From Blautia_A ammoniilytica (GTDB taxonomy: Bacteria > Bacillota > Clostridia > Lachnospirales > Lachnospiraceae), in assembly GCF_025566965.1 (NCBI RefSeq), contig NZ_JAOQJL010000016.1, forward strand, positions 1 to 64,000: DNA of 64,000 nt, written 5' to 3'. The notes beneath the pieces are model-generated. The model did no database searches. It worked only from the letters and a program-made list of their open reading frames with translations, and was not told where the DNA came from. Each line of letters starts with the position of its first letter. Within the stretch, counting starts at the first letter, position 1. A program made the translations under genes and the position numbers. Below, piece by piece: positions 41,440-50,781 of this stretch.

Positions 41440-42495
41440 ATGAAAATAGCCATGATATGCTACAGCCTGACAGGAGAAAGTACAGGGCTTCGCCTAAAAG
41501 AAGGCCTGGAAAAGCTGGGACACAGTGTACAGCTGTGGAAGAAAAGCAAATATCTGCCGGATTCAATAAAGGAGTCTTGTAGTCAGTGGACCGGCGACAG
41601 GTTTCTGGATTCTCAGGCAGTGATATTTATTGGAGCTTGTGGGATTGCAGTACGCAGTATTGCGCCTTTTGTAGCATCCAAAAAAACAGATCCTGCAGTT
41701 CTTGTAGTGGATGAATGCAGCAGATTTGTGATTTCACTGCTTTCCGGTCATCTGGGAGGGGCCAATGAACTGGCTGGGACAGCAGCAAAAATACTGGATG
41801 CCATGCCGGTAGTAACAACTGCCACAGACCTTCACCAGTGCTTTGCAGTGGATGTTTTTGCAAAGAAAAATGATTGTGGGATTCTCAATATGAAGGGTGC
41901 AAAAGAAGTGTCAGCAGCCCTTCTTGCTGGGGAAAAAGCAGGATTTTTCAGCGATTTCCCATGGGAAGGAAGTCTTCCGCCCGGACTGGTTTATTGTAAA
42001 GACAGGCAGGAAGCAAAGAAAAAAGGACTGCTTTTGGGAATCAGTGTAACGGTTTATAAGGAGCATACTCCTTTTGAGGAAACCGTTTATGTAGTACCAA
42101 AAACAGTAGCTTTAGGCATGGGCTGCAGAAAGGGAAAAGAGTCTGAAGCTGTGCTTCAGGCAGCAAATGAGATCCTAAAAAAGGCCGGGATTTTCAAAGA
42201 AGGGGTAAAGACCCTGACCAGCATTGATATCAAAAAAGAAGAGCCAGGCCTTGTGGCATTAGCAGAGCAGTGGAAGATTCCCTTCCAGGTATATACAAGT
42301 GAGGAACTGCAGGCTGTGCAGGGGGATTTTACACCCTCATCCTTTGTAAAAGCCCAGGTAGGGGTAGACAATGTATGTGAAAGAAGCGCCCTTCTTGCAA
42401 GTGGGGAAGAAGGGGTACTGATAGAAAAAAAGCAGGCGGCAGGTGGCGTGACAGCAGCTTTGGCAGCCGGAAACCGGAGGATTCATTTTGAGTAA
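41440..42495 (+). CDS. cbiG: Cobalt-precorrin-5A hydrolase
   Basis: A 351-residue CbiG, which opens the delta-lactone and releases acetaldehyde during anaerobic ring contraction. N-terminal KIAMICYSLTGESTGLRLKE, central GACGIAVRSIAPFVASKKTDPAV and SLLSGHLGGANELA near residues 65-110, and the C-terminal domain VALGMGCRKGKESE near 225 are all present. It lies 216 bp after cbiF across the inverted-repeat block, the largest gap in this operon. Ribosome site AGGTGATAAGAA. Confidence 0.93.
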   Translation: MKIAMICYSLTGESTGLRLKEGLEKLGHSVQLWKKSKYLPDSIKESCSQWTGDRFLDSQAVIFIGACGIAVRSIAPFVASKKTDPAVLVVDECSRFVISLLSGHLGGANELAGTAAKILDAMPVVTTATDLHQCFAVDVFAKKNDCGILNMKGAKEVSAALLAGEKAGFFSDFPWEGSLPPGLVYCKDRQEAKKKGLLLGISVTVYKEHTPFEETVYVVPKTVALGMGCRKGKESEAVLQAANEILKKAGIFKEGVKTLTSIDIKKEEPGLVALAEQWKIPFQVYTSEELQAVQGDFTPSSFVKAQVGVDNVCERSALLASGEEGVLIEKKQAAGGVTAALAAGNRRIHFE

Positions 42496-43225
42496 ACAGA
42501 AAATCTATGTGGTAGGCATCGGACCTGGCGCATACCAGGAAATGACCGGGGCAGCAGTGGCAGCCCTTGAACAAAGTGATGTGATCGTTGGATATACAGT
42601 ATATATCGATCTTGTAAAAGAGCATTTTAGTGATAAAGCCTTTCTGACAACACCGATGAGAAAAGAAGTGGACCGGTGTGTGATGGCTTTTGAGGAAGCA
42701 AAAAAGGGACAGACTGTGTCTATGATCTGCAGTGGAGATGCAGGAGTATATGGTATGGCAGGATTGATCTATGAGATCAGTGAAAGATATCCGGATGTGG
42801 AAATTGAGATCATTCCCGGGGTCACTGCTGCCATTGGAGGAGCCTCTGTGCTTGGAGCACCTTTGATCCATGATTTCTGCCTGATCAGCTTAAGTGACCT
42901 TCTTACTCCCTGGGAAAAGATCCAGGCAAGGCTTCTTGGCGCATCCCAGGCGGACTTTGTGATCTGTCTTTATAATCCATCCAGCCATAAGCGCCATGAT
43001 TATCTTCAGAAGGCATGTGATTTGATGATGACATACAAATCCCCGGATACAGTGTGTGGGATCGTGTCAAATATTGCAAGAGAAGGGGAAAACTCCAGGA
43101 TCATGACATTAAAAGAACTGCGTGATACAAAGGTGGACATGTTTACCACTGTATTTATTGGCAATTCTCAGACAAAGGTGATAAACGGCAAAATGGTAAC
43201 TCCAAGAGGATATAAAGATGTATAA
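42488..43225 (+). CDS. cbiH: Precorrin-3B / cobalt-factor III C17-methyltransferase
   Basis: A 245-residue tetrapyrrole methylase that methylates C-17 and drives ring contraction. KIYVVGIGPGAYQEMTGAAV at the N-terminus, MICSGDAGVYGMAGLIYEI near 75, PGVTAAIGGASVLGAPL near 108 and YNPSSHKRHDYL near 160 are visible. It starts with TTG at 42488, eight bases inside the end of cbiG, with GGAGGATTCATT in front. The rare start plus overlap implies translational coupling. Its end overlaps the next gene by 8 bp. Confidence 0.93.
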   Translation: MSKQKIYVVGIGPGAYQEMTGAAVAALEQSDVIVGYTVYIDLVKEHFSDKAFLTTPMRKEVDRCVMAFEEAKKGQTVSMICSGDAGVYGMAGLIYEISERYPDVEIEIIPGVTAAIGGASVLGAPLIHDFCLISLSDLLTPWEKIQARLLGASQADFVICLYNPSSHKRHDYLQKACDLMMTYKSPDTVCGIVSNIAREGENSRIMTLKELRDTKVDMFTTVFIGNSQTKVINGKMVTPRGYKDV

Positions 43226-45191
43226 GGTTCTTGTGTTTGCAGGTACAACAGAAGGATATGAGCTTTGCAGGTTCCTTGGAAAACAGAAGATTTCTGTATG
43301 CGCCCTTGTAGCAACTGAATATGGCACCCGCTCCCCAGGGGAATTGCCAGGGGTGGCGCTTCATGCCGGGCGTATGGATGAAAGTCAGATGGAGGCCTTT
43401 ATCCAGGAAACGTCTCCGGAACTGGTGCTGGACGCCACTCATCCTTATGCAGCAGAAGTGACGAAAAATATCCGGGAAGCCTGTGACAATAAAAATACGG
43501 AGTATGTACGGATCCTGCGGGCACAGGGAAAACATGAGGATCAGGCGGTTTATACAGAAAGCATTCAGGATGCTGTGGAATATTTAAAAGGCACCAGGGG
43601 AAATATTCTGCTTACTACAGGAAGCAAGGAGCTTTTAGCATTTACCGGACTTCCGGATTATAGGGAGCGGGTGTACGCACGTGTACTTTCCCTTCCTTCC
43701 GTGATCAGTGCATGCAAGGAAATGGGATTTGAAGGAAAGCATCTGATCGGTATGCAGGGGCCTTTTTCCAGAGAATTAAATGAAGCTATGCTCAGGCAGT
43801 TTCAGTGTGATTTTCTTGTCACAAAAGATACCGGGATGGCAGGAGGCTTTCAGGAAAAGATCGATGCGGCTTTAAACTGCCATGCAGTTCCGGTGATCAT
43901 TGGGCGTCCCATAAAGGAGCAGGGGCTGACTGTTCTGGAATGTAAACGTTTTTTGCAGAAGCGTTTCCAGATTGTGGCAAAGCCAAAGGTTACTGTGCTT
44001 GGGATTGGGATGGGTTCTGAAGAAACACTTACTATCCAGGGAAAAAGGGCAGTTCAGGAAGCAGATCTTGTGATCGGAGCCAGAAGGATGGCAGACAGCG
44101 TAGGGATGCCAGGTCAGAAAGTGGTATATGAGTACCGCAGCGAAGCGATTCTGAAGTACATTGAAGAGCATCCGGAATTTGAAAATATTCTGATCGTATT
44201 ATCCGGAGATGTGGGATTTTACAGTGGAGCCAAAAAGCTTCTGGAAGGTCTTGGCAGTGACACACAGGTGATCTGCGGGATTTCTTCAGTTGTTTATTTT
44301 ATGTCCAGGATCCACATGTCCTGGGAGGATGCAAAGCTTTTAAGCGCACATGGAAAGAATTGTAATCTGATCCACTATATTTGCCATTACCGAAAGGTTT
44401 TTGCTATTCTTGGCAGTGGCCGGGAAATCGGAAATCTGGCTGCAAAGCTGGTTTCTTATGGCATGTCAGATGTGATGCTGTATGTAGGAGAGAAGCTTTC
44501 TTATCCTGAGGAAAAAATATTTGCAAAAACAGCAGGAGAGCTGATCGGATATGAAGGGGATGCTTTATGTGTGGTCTGCGCCTGTAATCCGAAAGCAAAG
44601 CCTATGCTTTTGGTGTATGGTATCCGGGATGAGGAATTTATCCGTGGCAAGGCACCAATGACAAAAGAAGAGATCCGTACAGTTTCCCTTTCCAAGCTTC
44701 AGCTGCCAAAGGATGCCATATGCTATGATGTGGGGGCAGGTACAGGCTCCCTGTCTGTGGAAATGGCTTTAAGAGCCTTTGATGGAGAAGTATATGCAAT
44801 CGAAAAAAAGGATGAGGCGGCAGAACTGATCCATGAAAATAAAATGAAATTTGCAGCAGACAACCTGGAAGTGATCAAGGGAGAAGCACCGGAGGCTCTG
44901 AAAAGTCTGCCTGCACCTACCCATGTATTTATCGGAGGTTCTTCAGGAAATCTTTCCCAGATCGTAGATCTGCTTATGGAAAAGAATCCGGAAGTACGGA
45001 TCGTGATCAACTGTATTACTTTGGAAACTGTAGGGGAGGCTTTGCAGGTGATAAAGAACCAGCAGTTTACAGAAACAGACATTGTGCAGATAAGCGCTGC
45101 AAGATCCAAAGAAATCGGACGTTACCATATGATGATGGGAGAAAATCCTATTTATATCATCACCTGTCAGAAGAGGGAGGAAAAGAAATGA
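43218..45191 (+). CDS. CobK/CbiJ - CbiE - CbiT triple fusion
   Basis: A 657-residue protein joining three pathway enzymes. Residues ~1-250 are cobalt-precorrin-6A reductase (VLVFAGTTEGYELCRFLG, DATHPYAAEVTKNI, LLTTGSKEL, TKDTGMAGGF). Residues ~258-465 are the CbiE methylase for C-5 (VTVLGIGMGSEETLTIQGKR, VLSGDVGFYSGAKKLL). Residues ~475-657 are the CbiT C-15 methyltransferase/decarboxylase (GKAPMTKEEIRTVSLSKL, YDVGAGTGSLSVEMAL, FIGGSSGNLSQIV). CbiE-CbiT fusion (CobL) is common; adding the reductase allows channelling through precorrin-6A to precorrin-8. The frame is continuous and each domain keeps its motifs. Confidence 0.93.
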   Translation: MYKVLVFAGTTEGYELCRFLGKQKISVCALVATEYGTRSPGELPGVALHAGRMDESQMEAFIQETSPELVLDATHPYAAEVTKNIREACDNKNTEYVRILRAQGKHEDQAVYTESIQDAVEYLKGTRGNILLTTGSKELLAFTGLPDYRERVYARVLSLPSVISACKEMGFEGKHLIGMQGPFSRELNEAMLRQFQCDFLVTKDTGMAGGFQEKIDAALNCHAVPVIIGRPIKEQGLTVLECKRFLQKRFQIVAKPKVTVLGIGMGSEETLTIQGKRAVQEADLVIGARRMADSVGMPGQKVVYEYRSEAILKYIEEHPEFENILIVLSGDVGFYSGAKKLLEGLGSDTQVICGISSVVYFMSRIHMSWEDAKLLSAHGKNCNLIHYICHYRKVFAILGSGREIGNLAAKLVSYGMSDVMLYVGEKLSYPEEKIFAKTAGELIGYEGDALCVVCACNPKAKPMLLVYGIRDEEFIRGKAPMTKEEIRTVSLSKLQLPKDAICYDVGAGTGSLSVEMALRAFDGEVYAIEKKDEAAELIHENKMKFAADNLEVIKGEAPEALKSLPAPTHVFIGGSSGNLSQIVDLLMEKNPEVRIVINCITLETVGEALQVIKNQQFTETDIVQISAARSKEIGRYHMMMGENPIYIITCQKREEKK

Positions 45192-46606
45192 AGATCCCCA
45201 GGATCCTTTTTGCAGCAGGGGCTAGCGGAAGCGGAAAAACCCTGATCACCTGCGGATTTTTACAGGTGCTTGTAAACAGAGGGCTCAGAGCAGCTTCCTT
45301 TAAATGCGGGCCTGATTATATTGATCCCATGTTCCACAGCAAGGTGATCGGTACCAAATCCAGAAATCTTGACACCTTTTTTACATCTCCATATGTTACC
45401 AGATATCTGCTTCAGGAAAATGCAAAGGACTGTGATCTGGCTGTTATGGAAGGCGTTATGGGATATTATGACGGAGTGGCAGGCACGACCACAAAAGCCA
45501 GTGCTTATGATCTGGCAGATATTACGGATACTCCGGTGATCCTGATTGTAAACAGCAAAGGGATGAGTGTTTCTCTGGTTGCCTATATCAAAGGGTTTCT
45601 GGAATATAAAAAGAACAGCCACATTAAAGGCGTGATCTTTAACCAGATGTCGGCCATGTTGTATCCAAGGATGAAAAAACTGGTTCAGGAACAGCTGGGA
45701 ATCCAGGTTCTTGGCTATGTGCCAAGGGTGGAAGACTGCCTGATTGAAAGCCGTCATCTTGGTTTGATCCTTCCAGAGGAGATCCCAGGACTGAAACAGC
45801 GGCTTTACAAGCTTTCCCAGATCCTGAATGATACCCTGGAGATTGATGAGATCCTGAAGCTTGCCGCGGAAGCATCAAAGATTGATGTACCAGATAAACT
45901 GGAAAAAGTGGATCCTTCTTTTGGATGGAGTTTACCAAAGAAAGAAAAGAAGCTTCGGATCGGACTGGCAAAGGATGAAGCCTTCTGTTTCTTTTATGAG
46001 GATAATTTCAGACTTCTTCAGCAAATGGGAGCAGAACTGGTGCCATTTTCACCAATTCATGACAAGAAGCTTCCGAAGGATATACAGGGACTTTTGTTGT
46101 ACGGCGGTTATCCGGAGCTGTATGGTAAGCAGCTGGAGGAAAACCAGGAAATGCGTCAGCAGATCCGGGAAGCCATTTATGATCAAATGCCGGTTCTTGC
46201 AGAATGTGGAGGCTTTATGTACCTGCATCAGCAGATGGAAGGTATGGATGGGAAGCTTTATCAGATGGCAGATGTGATAAAAGGAAAGGCATACAGAACA
46301 CCAAGGCTTACCCGGTTTGGCTATATTACTCTGGAACAGAAGCTTTCTGTGCTTGGACATACGGATCTGGGAAGCATACCTGCCCATGAATTTCATTATT
46401 TTGATTCCAACAGCTGTGGAGAAGCCTTTCATGCATCAAAACCGGAAAGCTTAAGAGGCTGGGAATGTATTTGGGGCAATGACCGTATACTTGCAGGATT
46501 TCCTCATTTGTATTATTATGGAAATCCACGGATACCACAGGCCTTTCTTGAAAGGTGCCTTGCGTTTCGCCAGGAAAAATCCCTGAAAAACAAAGGAGAT
46601 CAATGA
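45188..46606 (+). CDS. cbiA: Cobyrinate a,c-diamide synthase
   Basis: A 472-residue glutamine-dependent amidotransferase. The ATP-binding P-loop RILFAAGASGSGKTLITCG is at residues ~4-22, CGPDYIDPMFH near 40, and the C-terminal glutaminase has its nucleophile in VLAECGGFMYLHQ near residue 340 plus a histidine in PAHEFHYF. It amidates the a and c side chains of cobyrinate. Overlaps the fusion gene and cbiB by 4 bp each. Confidence 0.94.
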   Translation: MKIPRILFAAGASGSGKTLITCGFLQVLVNRGLRAASFKCGPDYIDPMFHSKVIGTKSRNLDTFFTSPYVTRYLLQENAKDCDLAVMEGVMGYYDGVAGTTTKASAYDLADITDTPVILIVNSKGMSVSLVAYIKGFLEYKKNSHIKGVIFNQMSAMLYPRMKKLVQEQLGIQVLGYVPRVEDCLIESRHLGLILPEEIPGLKQRLYKLSQILNDTLEIDEILKLAAEASKIDVPDKLEKVDPSFGWSLPKKEKKLRIGLAKDEAFCFFYEDNFRLLQQMGAELVPFSPIHDKKLPKDIQGLLLYGGYPELYGKQLEENQEMRQQIREAIYDQMPVLAECGGFMYLHQQMEGMDGKLYQMADVIKGKAYRTPRLTRFGYITLEQKLSVLGHTDLGSIPAHEFHYFDSNSCGEAFHASKPESLRGWECIWGNDRILAGFPHLYYYGNPRIPQAFLERCLAFRQEKSLKNKGDQ

Positions 46607-47571
46607 AAATGCTGAGAATACTTGCACTTCCCCTTGGATTCGTTCTGGATCTGATACTTGGAGATCCATCCTGGATCAGACATCCGGTATGCTGGATCGG
46701 TGATTTGATCAGTGCATTGGAAAAAAGACTTCGGAAGATTTTTCCGGATACTCCAGGCGGACTTCTGACTGCAGGGATCGTGATGGTTTTTATGGTATGT
46801 GCAGTCTGTTATTTTCTGCCCTTTGCCATTCTTTATATATTATATAAGTTTGTACCTGTGGCTGCTTTCCTTCTTGAAACTTTCTGGTGCTATCAGCTTC
46901 TTGCAGCCAGATCACTGAAGCAGGAAAGCATGAAGGTGTATGACAGACTGGTAAACGGCACCCTGGATGAAGCCAGATATGCGGTTTCCATGATCGTTGG
47001 ACGGGATACGGAAAGCTTAAGTGATACAGGAGTTACAAAGGCGGCTGTGGAAACAGTGGCTGAAAACGCTTCTGACGGAGTGATTGCACCTATGCTTTTT
47101 ATGGCTATTGGCGGTGCACCGCTTATGTTTTTGTACAAAGGCATCAATACTATGGATTCTATGGTTGGTTATAAAAATGACAAGTATCTGTATTTTGGCA
47201 GATGTGCTGCAAAGCTGGATGATGTGGCTAATTTTATCCCGGCCAGGCTTTCCGGATGGCTGATGGTAGCAGCAAGTGGACTGACCGGCTTTAACTGGAA
47301 GAATGCAGCAAGGATCTACCGAAGGGACAGACGCAATCATGCAAGTCCCAATTCAGCCCAGACCGAAGCGGCTATGGCAGGAGCCCTGGGTGTACAGCTG
47401 GCAGGCAATGCGTTTTATTTTGGAAAGCTGTATGAAAAGCCCACTATAGGTGATCCGGACAGGACTGTAGAATATGAAGATATTCCAAGGGCAAACCGGA
47501 TCCTGTATGGGACTGCTGTTCTTGGAATGGCAGTTTTTACAGTGCTTGGATTCCTGATTAGATTAGCCTGA
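46603..47571 (+). CDS. cbiB: Adenosylcobinamide-phosphate synthase (membrane)
   Basis: A 322-residue membrane protein that attaches aminopropanol (phosphate) to adenosylcobyrate. N-terminal FVLDLILGDPSWIRHPVCWIG is the family signature; ETVAENASDGVIAPMLFMA near residue 150, TMDSMVGYKND and RRNHASPNSAQTEAAMAGAL near 250 follow. ATG 46603 with AAAGGAGATCA is selected; the frame is open to 46555 but inside cbiA. Works with CobD, encoded next. Confidence 0.93.
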   Translation: MKMLRILALPLGFVLDLILGDPSWIRHPVCWIGDLISALEKRLRKIFPDTPGGLLTAGIVMVFMVCAVCYFLPFAILYILYKFVPVAAFLLETFWCYQLLAARSLKQESMKVYDRLVNGTLDEARYAVSMIVGRDTESLSDTGVTKAAVETVAENASDGVIAPMLFMAIGGAPLMFLYKGINTMDSMVGYKNDKYLYFGRCAAKLDDVANFIPARLSGWLMVAASGLTGFNWKNAARIYRRDRRNHASPNSAQTEAAMAGALGVQLAGNAFYFGKLYEKPTIGDPDRTVEYEDIPRANRILYGTAVLGMAVFTVLGFLIRLA

Positions 47572-47587
47572 AGATTTGGAGGAACAG

Positions 47588-48637
47588 ATGAATAATCATG
47601 TGCATGGCGGAGATGTTTATCATTACAGGGATTGCCTGGATTTCTCAGCAAACTGTAATCCGCTGGGAACACCAGAAAGTGTAAAGGCTGCGGCAAGGGA
47701 TAGCTTGGAGCGAATCTATGAGTATCCACAGGTAGGCTATCAGCCTTTGAAAGAGGCAATCGGAAAATATGAGCAGGTAGATCCTGACTGGATCATCTGC
47801 GGCAATGGGGCAGCTGAGGTGATCTTTTCTGTGTGCAGGGCAGGAAAGCCAAAGAAGGCGCTGGTCACAGGTCCTTCCTTTGCAGAATATGAACAAGCAT
47901 TGCAAGGTGTGGGATGTGAGGTGGATCATTTTTGGCTGGAAGAGGAAGAAGATTTTCGAGTTAAAAGAGATTTTTTGAAAGCTCTCCGGCCGGAGCTGGA
48001 TATTGTTTTTCTGTGCAATCCTAATAATCCTACAGGTGTTCTGATGGATCAATGCCTTCTTATGGAAATACTGAAAAGGTGCAGGGAACTGGATATTTTT
48101 CTTGTAGTGGATGAATGCTTCCTTGATTTTGTGGAAGAGCCGGCACTTTATACGCTGAAGAATGTACTGGGAGACTACAGGAATCTTTTTATTATAAAGG
48201 CATTTACCAAAAGGTATGCGATGCCAGGCTTAAGACTTGGGTATGGGCTTTGTGCAAATACAAGGCTGCTGGAAAAAATGACAGAAGAAAATCAGCCATG
48301 GAATATTTCCACACCAGCCCAGGCAGCAGGGATGGCAGCTCTTTTGGAAAATTCATATGTGGAGGCCGGAAGACAGCTGGTTTTTAAGGAAAAAGCATAT
48401 TTAAGGGAGAGACTTACCAGGCTGGGACTTAAGGTATATCCATCGATGGCCAATTATCTGTTTTTTAAGGGCCCGGAGGATCTTTTTCAGGCCTGCCTGC
48501 AAAAAAAAGTGCTGATCCGGGATTGCAGCAATTATCCCGGTCTTTCTAAGGGATATTACCGGATTGCCGTGAAAAAGCATGTACAGAATGAAATACTGGT
48601 AAAAGCATTGGAGGAAATATGGCAAAAGCGATTATGA
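47588..48637 (+). CDS. cobD: L-threonine-O-3-phosphate decarboxylase (PLP aminotransferase fold)
   Basis: A 349-residue class I/II aminotransferase-fold enzyme. HGGDVYHYRDCLDFSANCNPLG at the start and VFLCNPNNPTGVL near residue 135 are clear, with the PLP lysine in IIKAFTKRYAMPGLRLGYG near residue 205-220. CobD supplies (R)-1-aminopropan-2-ol phosphate for the loop. ATG 47588 after TTGGAGGAACAG is preferred to a TTG at 47576 that overlaps the site. The histidinol-phosphate aminotransferase HisC is a close relative, but the location between cbiB and cbiP decides for CobD. Confidence 0.88.
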   Translation: MNNHVHGGDVYHYRDCLDFSANCNPLGTPESVKAAARDSLERIYEYPQVGYQPLKEAIGKYEQVDPDWIICGNGAAEVIFSVCRAGKPKKALVTGPSFAEYEQALQGVGCEVDHFWLEEEEDFRVKRDFLKALRPELDIVFLCNPNNPTGVLMDQCLLMEILKRCRELDIFLVVDECFLDFVEEPALYTLKNVLGDYRNLFIIKAFTKRYAMPGLRLGYGLCANTRLLEKMTEENQPWNISTPAQAAGMAALLENSYVEAGRQLVFKEKAYLRERLTRLGLKVYPSMANYLFFKGPEDLFQACLQKKVLIRDCSNYPGLSKGYYRIAVKKHVQNEILVKALEEIWQKRL

Positions 48638-50133
48638 TACAGGGAACCATGTCAAATGCAGGAAAAAGCCTTCTTGCAGCTGGACTTTGCCGGATCTTTC
48701 GGCAGGACGGATATTCGGTGGCCCCCTTTAAATCACAGAATATGGCATTGAATTCCTTTATCACTGAGGAAGGTCTGGAGATGGGCAGAGCCCAGGTGAT
48801 GCAGGCAGAGGCAGCAGGGATCCGTCCTTCAGTAAAGATGAATCCCATCCTTTTAAAGCCTACCAATGATGTGGGCTCCCAGGTGATCGTAAACGGAGAA
48901 GTGCTGGGGACTATGAGCGCCAGGGATTATTTTAAATACAAAAAGAAGCTGGTGCCGGACATTATGAAGGCTTATCAGGAATTGTCTGATGAATACGATA
49001 TTATTGTGATCGAAGGCGCAGGCAGTCCGGCCGAGATCAATCTGAAAAATGATGATATTGTTAATATGGGAATGGCTAAAATGGCAAAAGCACCAGTGCT
49101 TCTTGTAGGAGATATCGACCGGGGCGGTGTGTTTGCCCAGCTGATCGGTACTGTAGACCTTCTGGAGCCTTCCGAGCGTGATATGGTAAAGGGGCTGATC
49201 ATCAACAAATTCCGGGGAGACAAGACCATTCTGGATCCTGGTGTAAAAATGCTGGAGGAGCGAAGCCACATCCCGGTGGTAGGAGTTGCCCCGTACATGA
49301 ATATCCAGGTGGAGGATGAAGACAGTCTGACGGAACGGTTTGACAGGAAGCAGCCGGCAGGTCTGATCGATATTGCAGTGATCCGTGTGCCCAGGATTTC
49401 CAATTTTACGGATTTTAATCCTTTTGAAAGTGTAGAAGGGGTATCCCTGCGTTATGTACAGCATGTGTCTGAACTGAAGAATCCGGATATGATCATTCTT
49501 CCAGGAACGAAAAACACAATGGAAGATTTGCTGTGGATGAGGGAAAACGGTCTGGAAGCAGCTGTTCTGAAGGCTGCAGCTGCAGGCTGTATCGTATTTG
49601 GGATCTGCGGAGGATACCAGATGCTGGGAGATACATTAAGTGACCCTTATCATGTGGAGGCTGGCGGAAAGATCCGGGGTATGGGTCTTTTGCCTATGGA
49701 TACAGTATTTGCCAGCAAAAAAACAAGAACCCGTGTTACAGGGCAGTTTCTTCCAATGCCAGGTACCTTTGCTGCATTGTCAGGAGTAAGCCTGGAAGGT
49801 TATGAGATCCATATGGGAGAATCAGTAAGAAAAGAGGGGATATTGCCCGCAACAAAGCTGATGGTGGCCGGAAATCAGCCGGAAGAAAAAAAGACAGAAG
49901 GTGCTTTTCATGAAAATGTATGTGGAACCTATGTACATGGGGTGTTTGATAAAGAGGAAGTTGTGGAGACTTTGATCCGGATCCTTGGAGAAAGAAAAGG
50001 GATAGATGTATCTTCTATGACAGGCATTGATTTTGCTGCCTTTAAGGAAACACAGTATAACATCCTGGCTGCGGAGCTTAGAAAGCATCTGGACATGAAG
50101 AAAATATACAGCATATTGGAAGAAGGGGTGTAA
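48619..50133 (+). CDS. cbiP: Cobyric acid synthase
   Basis: A 504-residue glutamine-dependent amidotransferase, which amidates side chains b, d, e and g. N-terminal IMIQGTMSNAGKSLLAAGLCRIF holds the P-loop, PFKSQNMALNSF follows, and the glutaminase nucleophile is in GICGGYQMLGDTL near residue 335 with a histidine in YVHGVFD. Overlaps cobD by 19 bp. Full family length. Confidence 0.95.
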   Translation: MAKAIMIQGTMSNAGKSLLAAGLCRIFRQDGYSVAPFKSQNMALNSFITEEGLEMGRAQVMQAEAAGIRPSVKMNPILLKPTNDVGSQVIVNGEVLGTMSARDYFKYKKKLVPDIMKAYQELSDEYDIIVIEGAGSPAEINLKNDDIVNMGMAKMAKAPVLLVGDIDRGGVFAQLIGTVDLLEPSERDMVKGLIINKFRGDKTILDPGVKMLEERSHIPVVGVAPYMNIQVEDEDSLTERFDRKQPAGLIDIAVIRVPRISNFTDFNPFESVEGVSLRYVQHVSELKNPDMIILPGTKNTMEDLLWMRENGLEAAVLKAAAAGCIVFGICGGYQMLGDTLSDPYHVEAGGKIRGMGLLPMDTVFASKKTRTRVTGQFLPMPGTFAALSGVSLEGYEIHMGESVRKEGILPATKLMVAGNQPEEKKTEGAFHENVCGTYVHGVFDKEEVVETLIRILGERKGIDVSSMTGIDFAAFKETQYNILAAELRKHLDMKKIYSILEEGV

Positions 50134-50136
50134 CTT

Positions 50137-50781
50137 ATGATAAAGGTGGAACTGGAAAATGTTAAGCCTATGGATATCGAAAAAAGGAGCTTTGAGATCA
50201 TAACCTCAGAGCTTGGGGATGTGCAACTGGTTCCTGGAACAGAGCTGATCGTTAAACGGTGTATCCATACAAGTGCGGATTTTGATTATGCTCAGAATCT
50301 GAAATTTTCAGAAGGGGCAGTACAGCATGCCCTGGATGCAATTAAAAACGGAGCCTGTATTGTAACAGATACCCAGATGGCAAAAGCCGGGATCAATAAA
50401 AAGGCATTGGCACGGTATGGCGGAGAAGTGTACTGCTTTATGTCAGATGAGGATGTGGCACAGAATGCCAAAAAAAACGGCACCACCCGTGCCACTGCAA
50501 GTATGGACAAGGCAGCAGGCCTTTCAAAACCGCTGATCTTTGCTGTTGGGAATGCACCTACAGCTCTTGTAAGGCTGTATGAACTGATCGAAGATGGCTT
50601 CTTGAAACCTGAGCTGATCATTGGTGTTCCGGTAGGATTCGTAAATGTGGTCCAGTCAAAGGAGCTGATCATGAAAGCTCCGGTTCCCTATATCGTTGCC
50701 CAGGGAAGAAAGGGCGGCTCAAATATTGCAGCCTGTATTGTGAACGCTCTTTTATATATGATCAATAATTCAAGAGACTGA
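50137..50781 (+). CDS. cbiC: Cobalt-precorrin-8 (precorrin-8X) methylmutase
   Basis: A 214-residue CbiC that moves the methyl from C-11 to C-12, giving cobyrinate. The catalytic histidine is His44 in RCIHTSADFDYA; TDTQMAKAGINK, VGNAPTALVRL and GVPVGFVNVVQSKELI are also typical. Last gene of the operon, with its tail overlapping by 12 bp the convergent MocR-type gene. Confidence 0.95.
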   Translation: MIKVELENVKPMDIEKRSFEIITSELGDVQLVPGTELIVKRCIHTSADFDYAQNLKFSEGAVQHALDAIKNGACIVTDTQMAKAGINKKALARYGGEVYCFMSDEDVAQNAKKNGTTRATASMDKAAGLSKPLIFAVGNAPTALVRLYELIEDGFLKPELIIGVPVGFVNVVQSKELIMKAPVPYIVAQGRKGGSNIAACIVNALLYMINNSRD

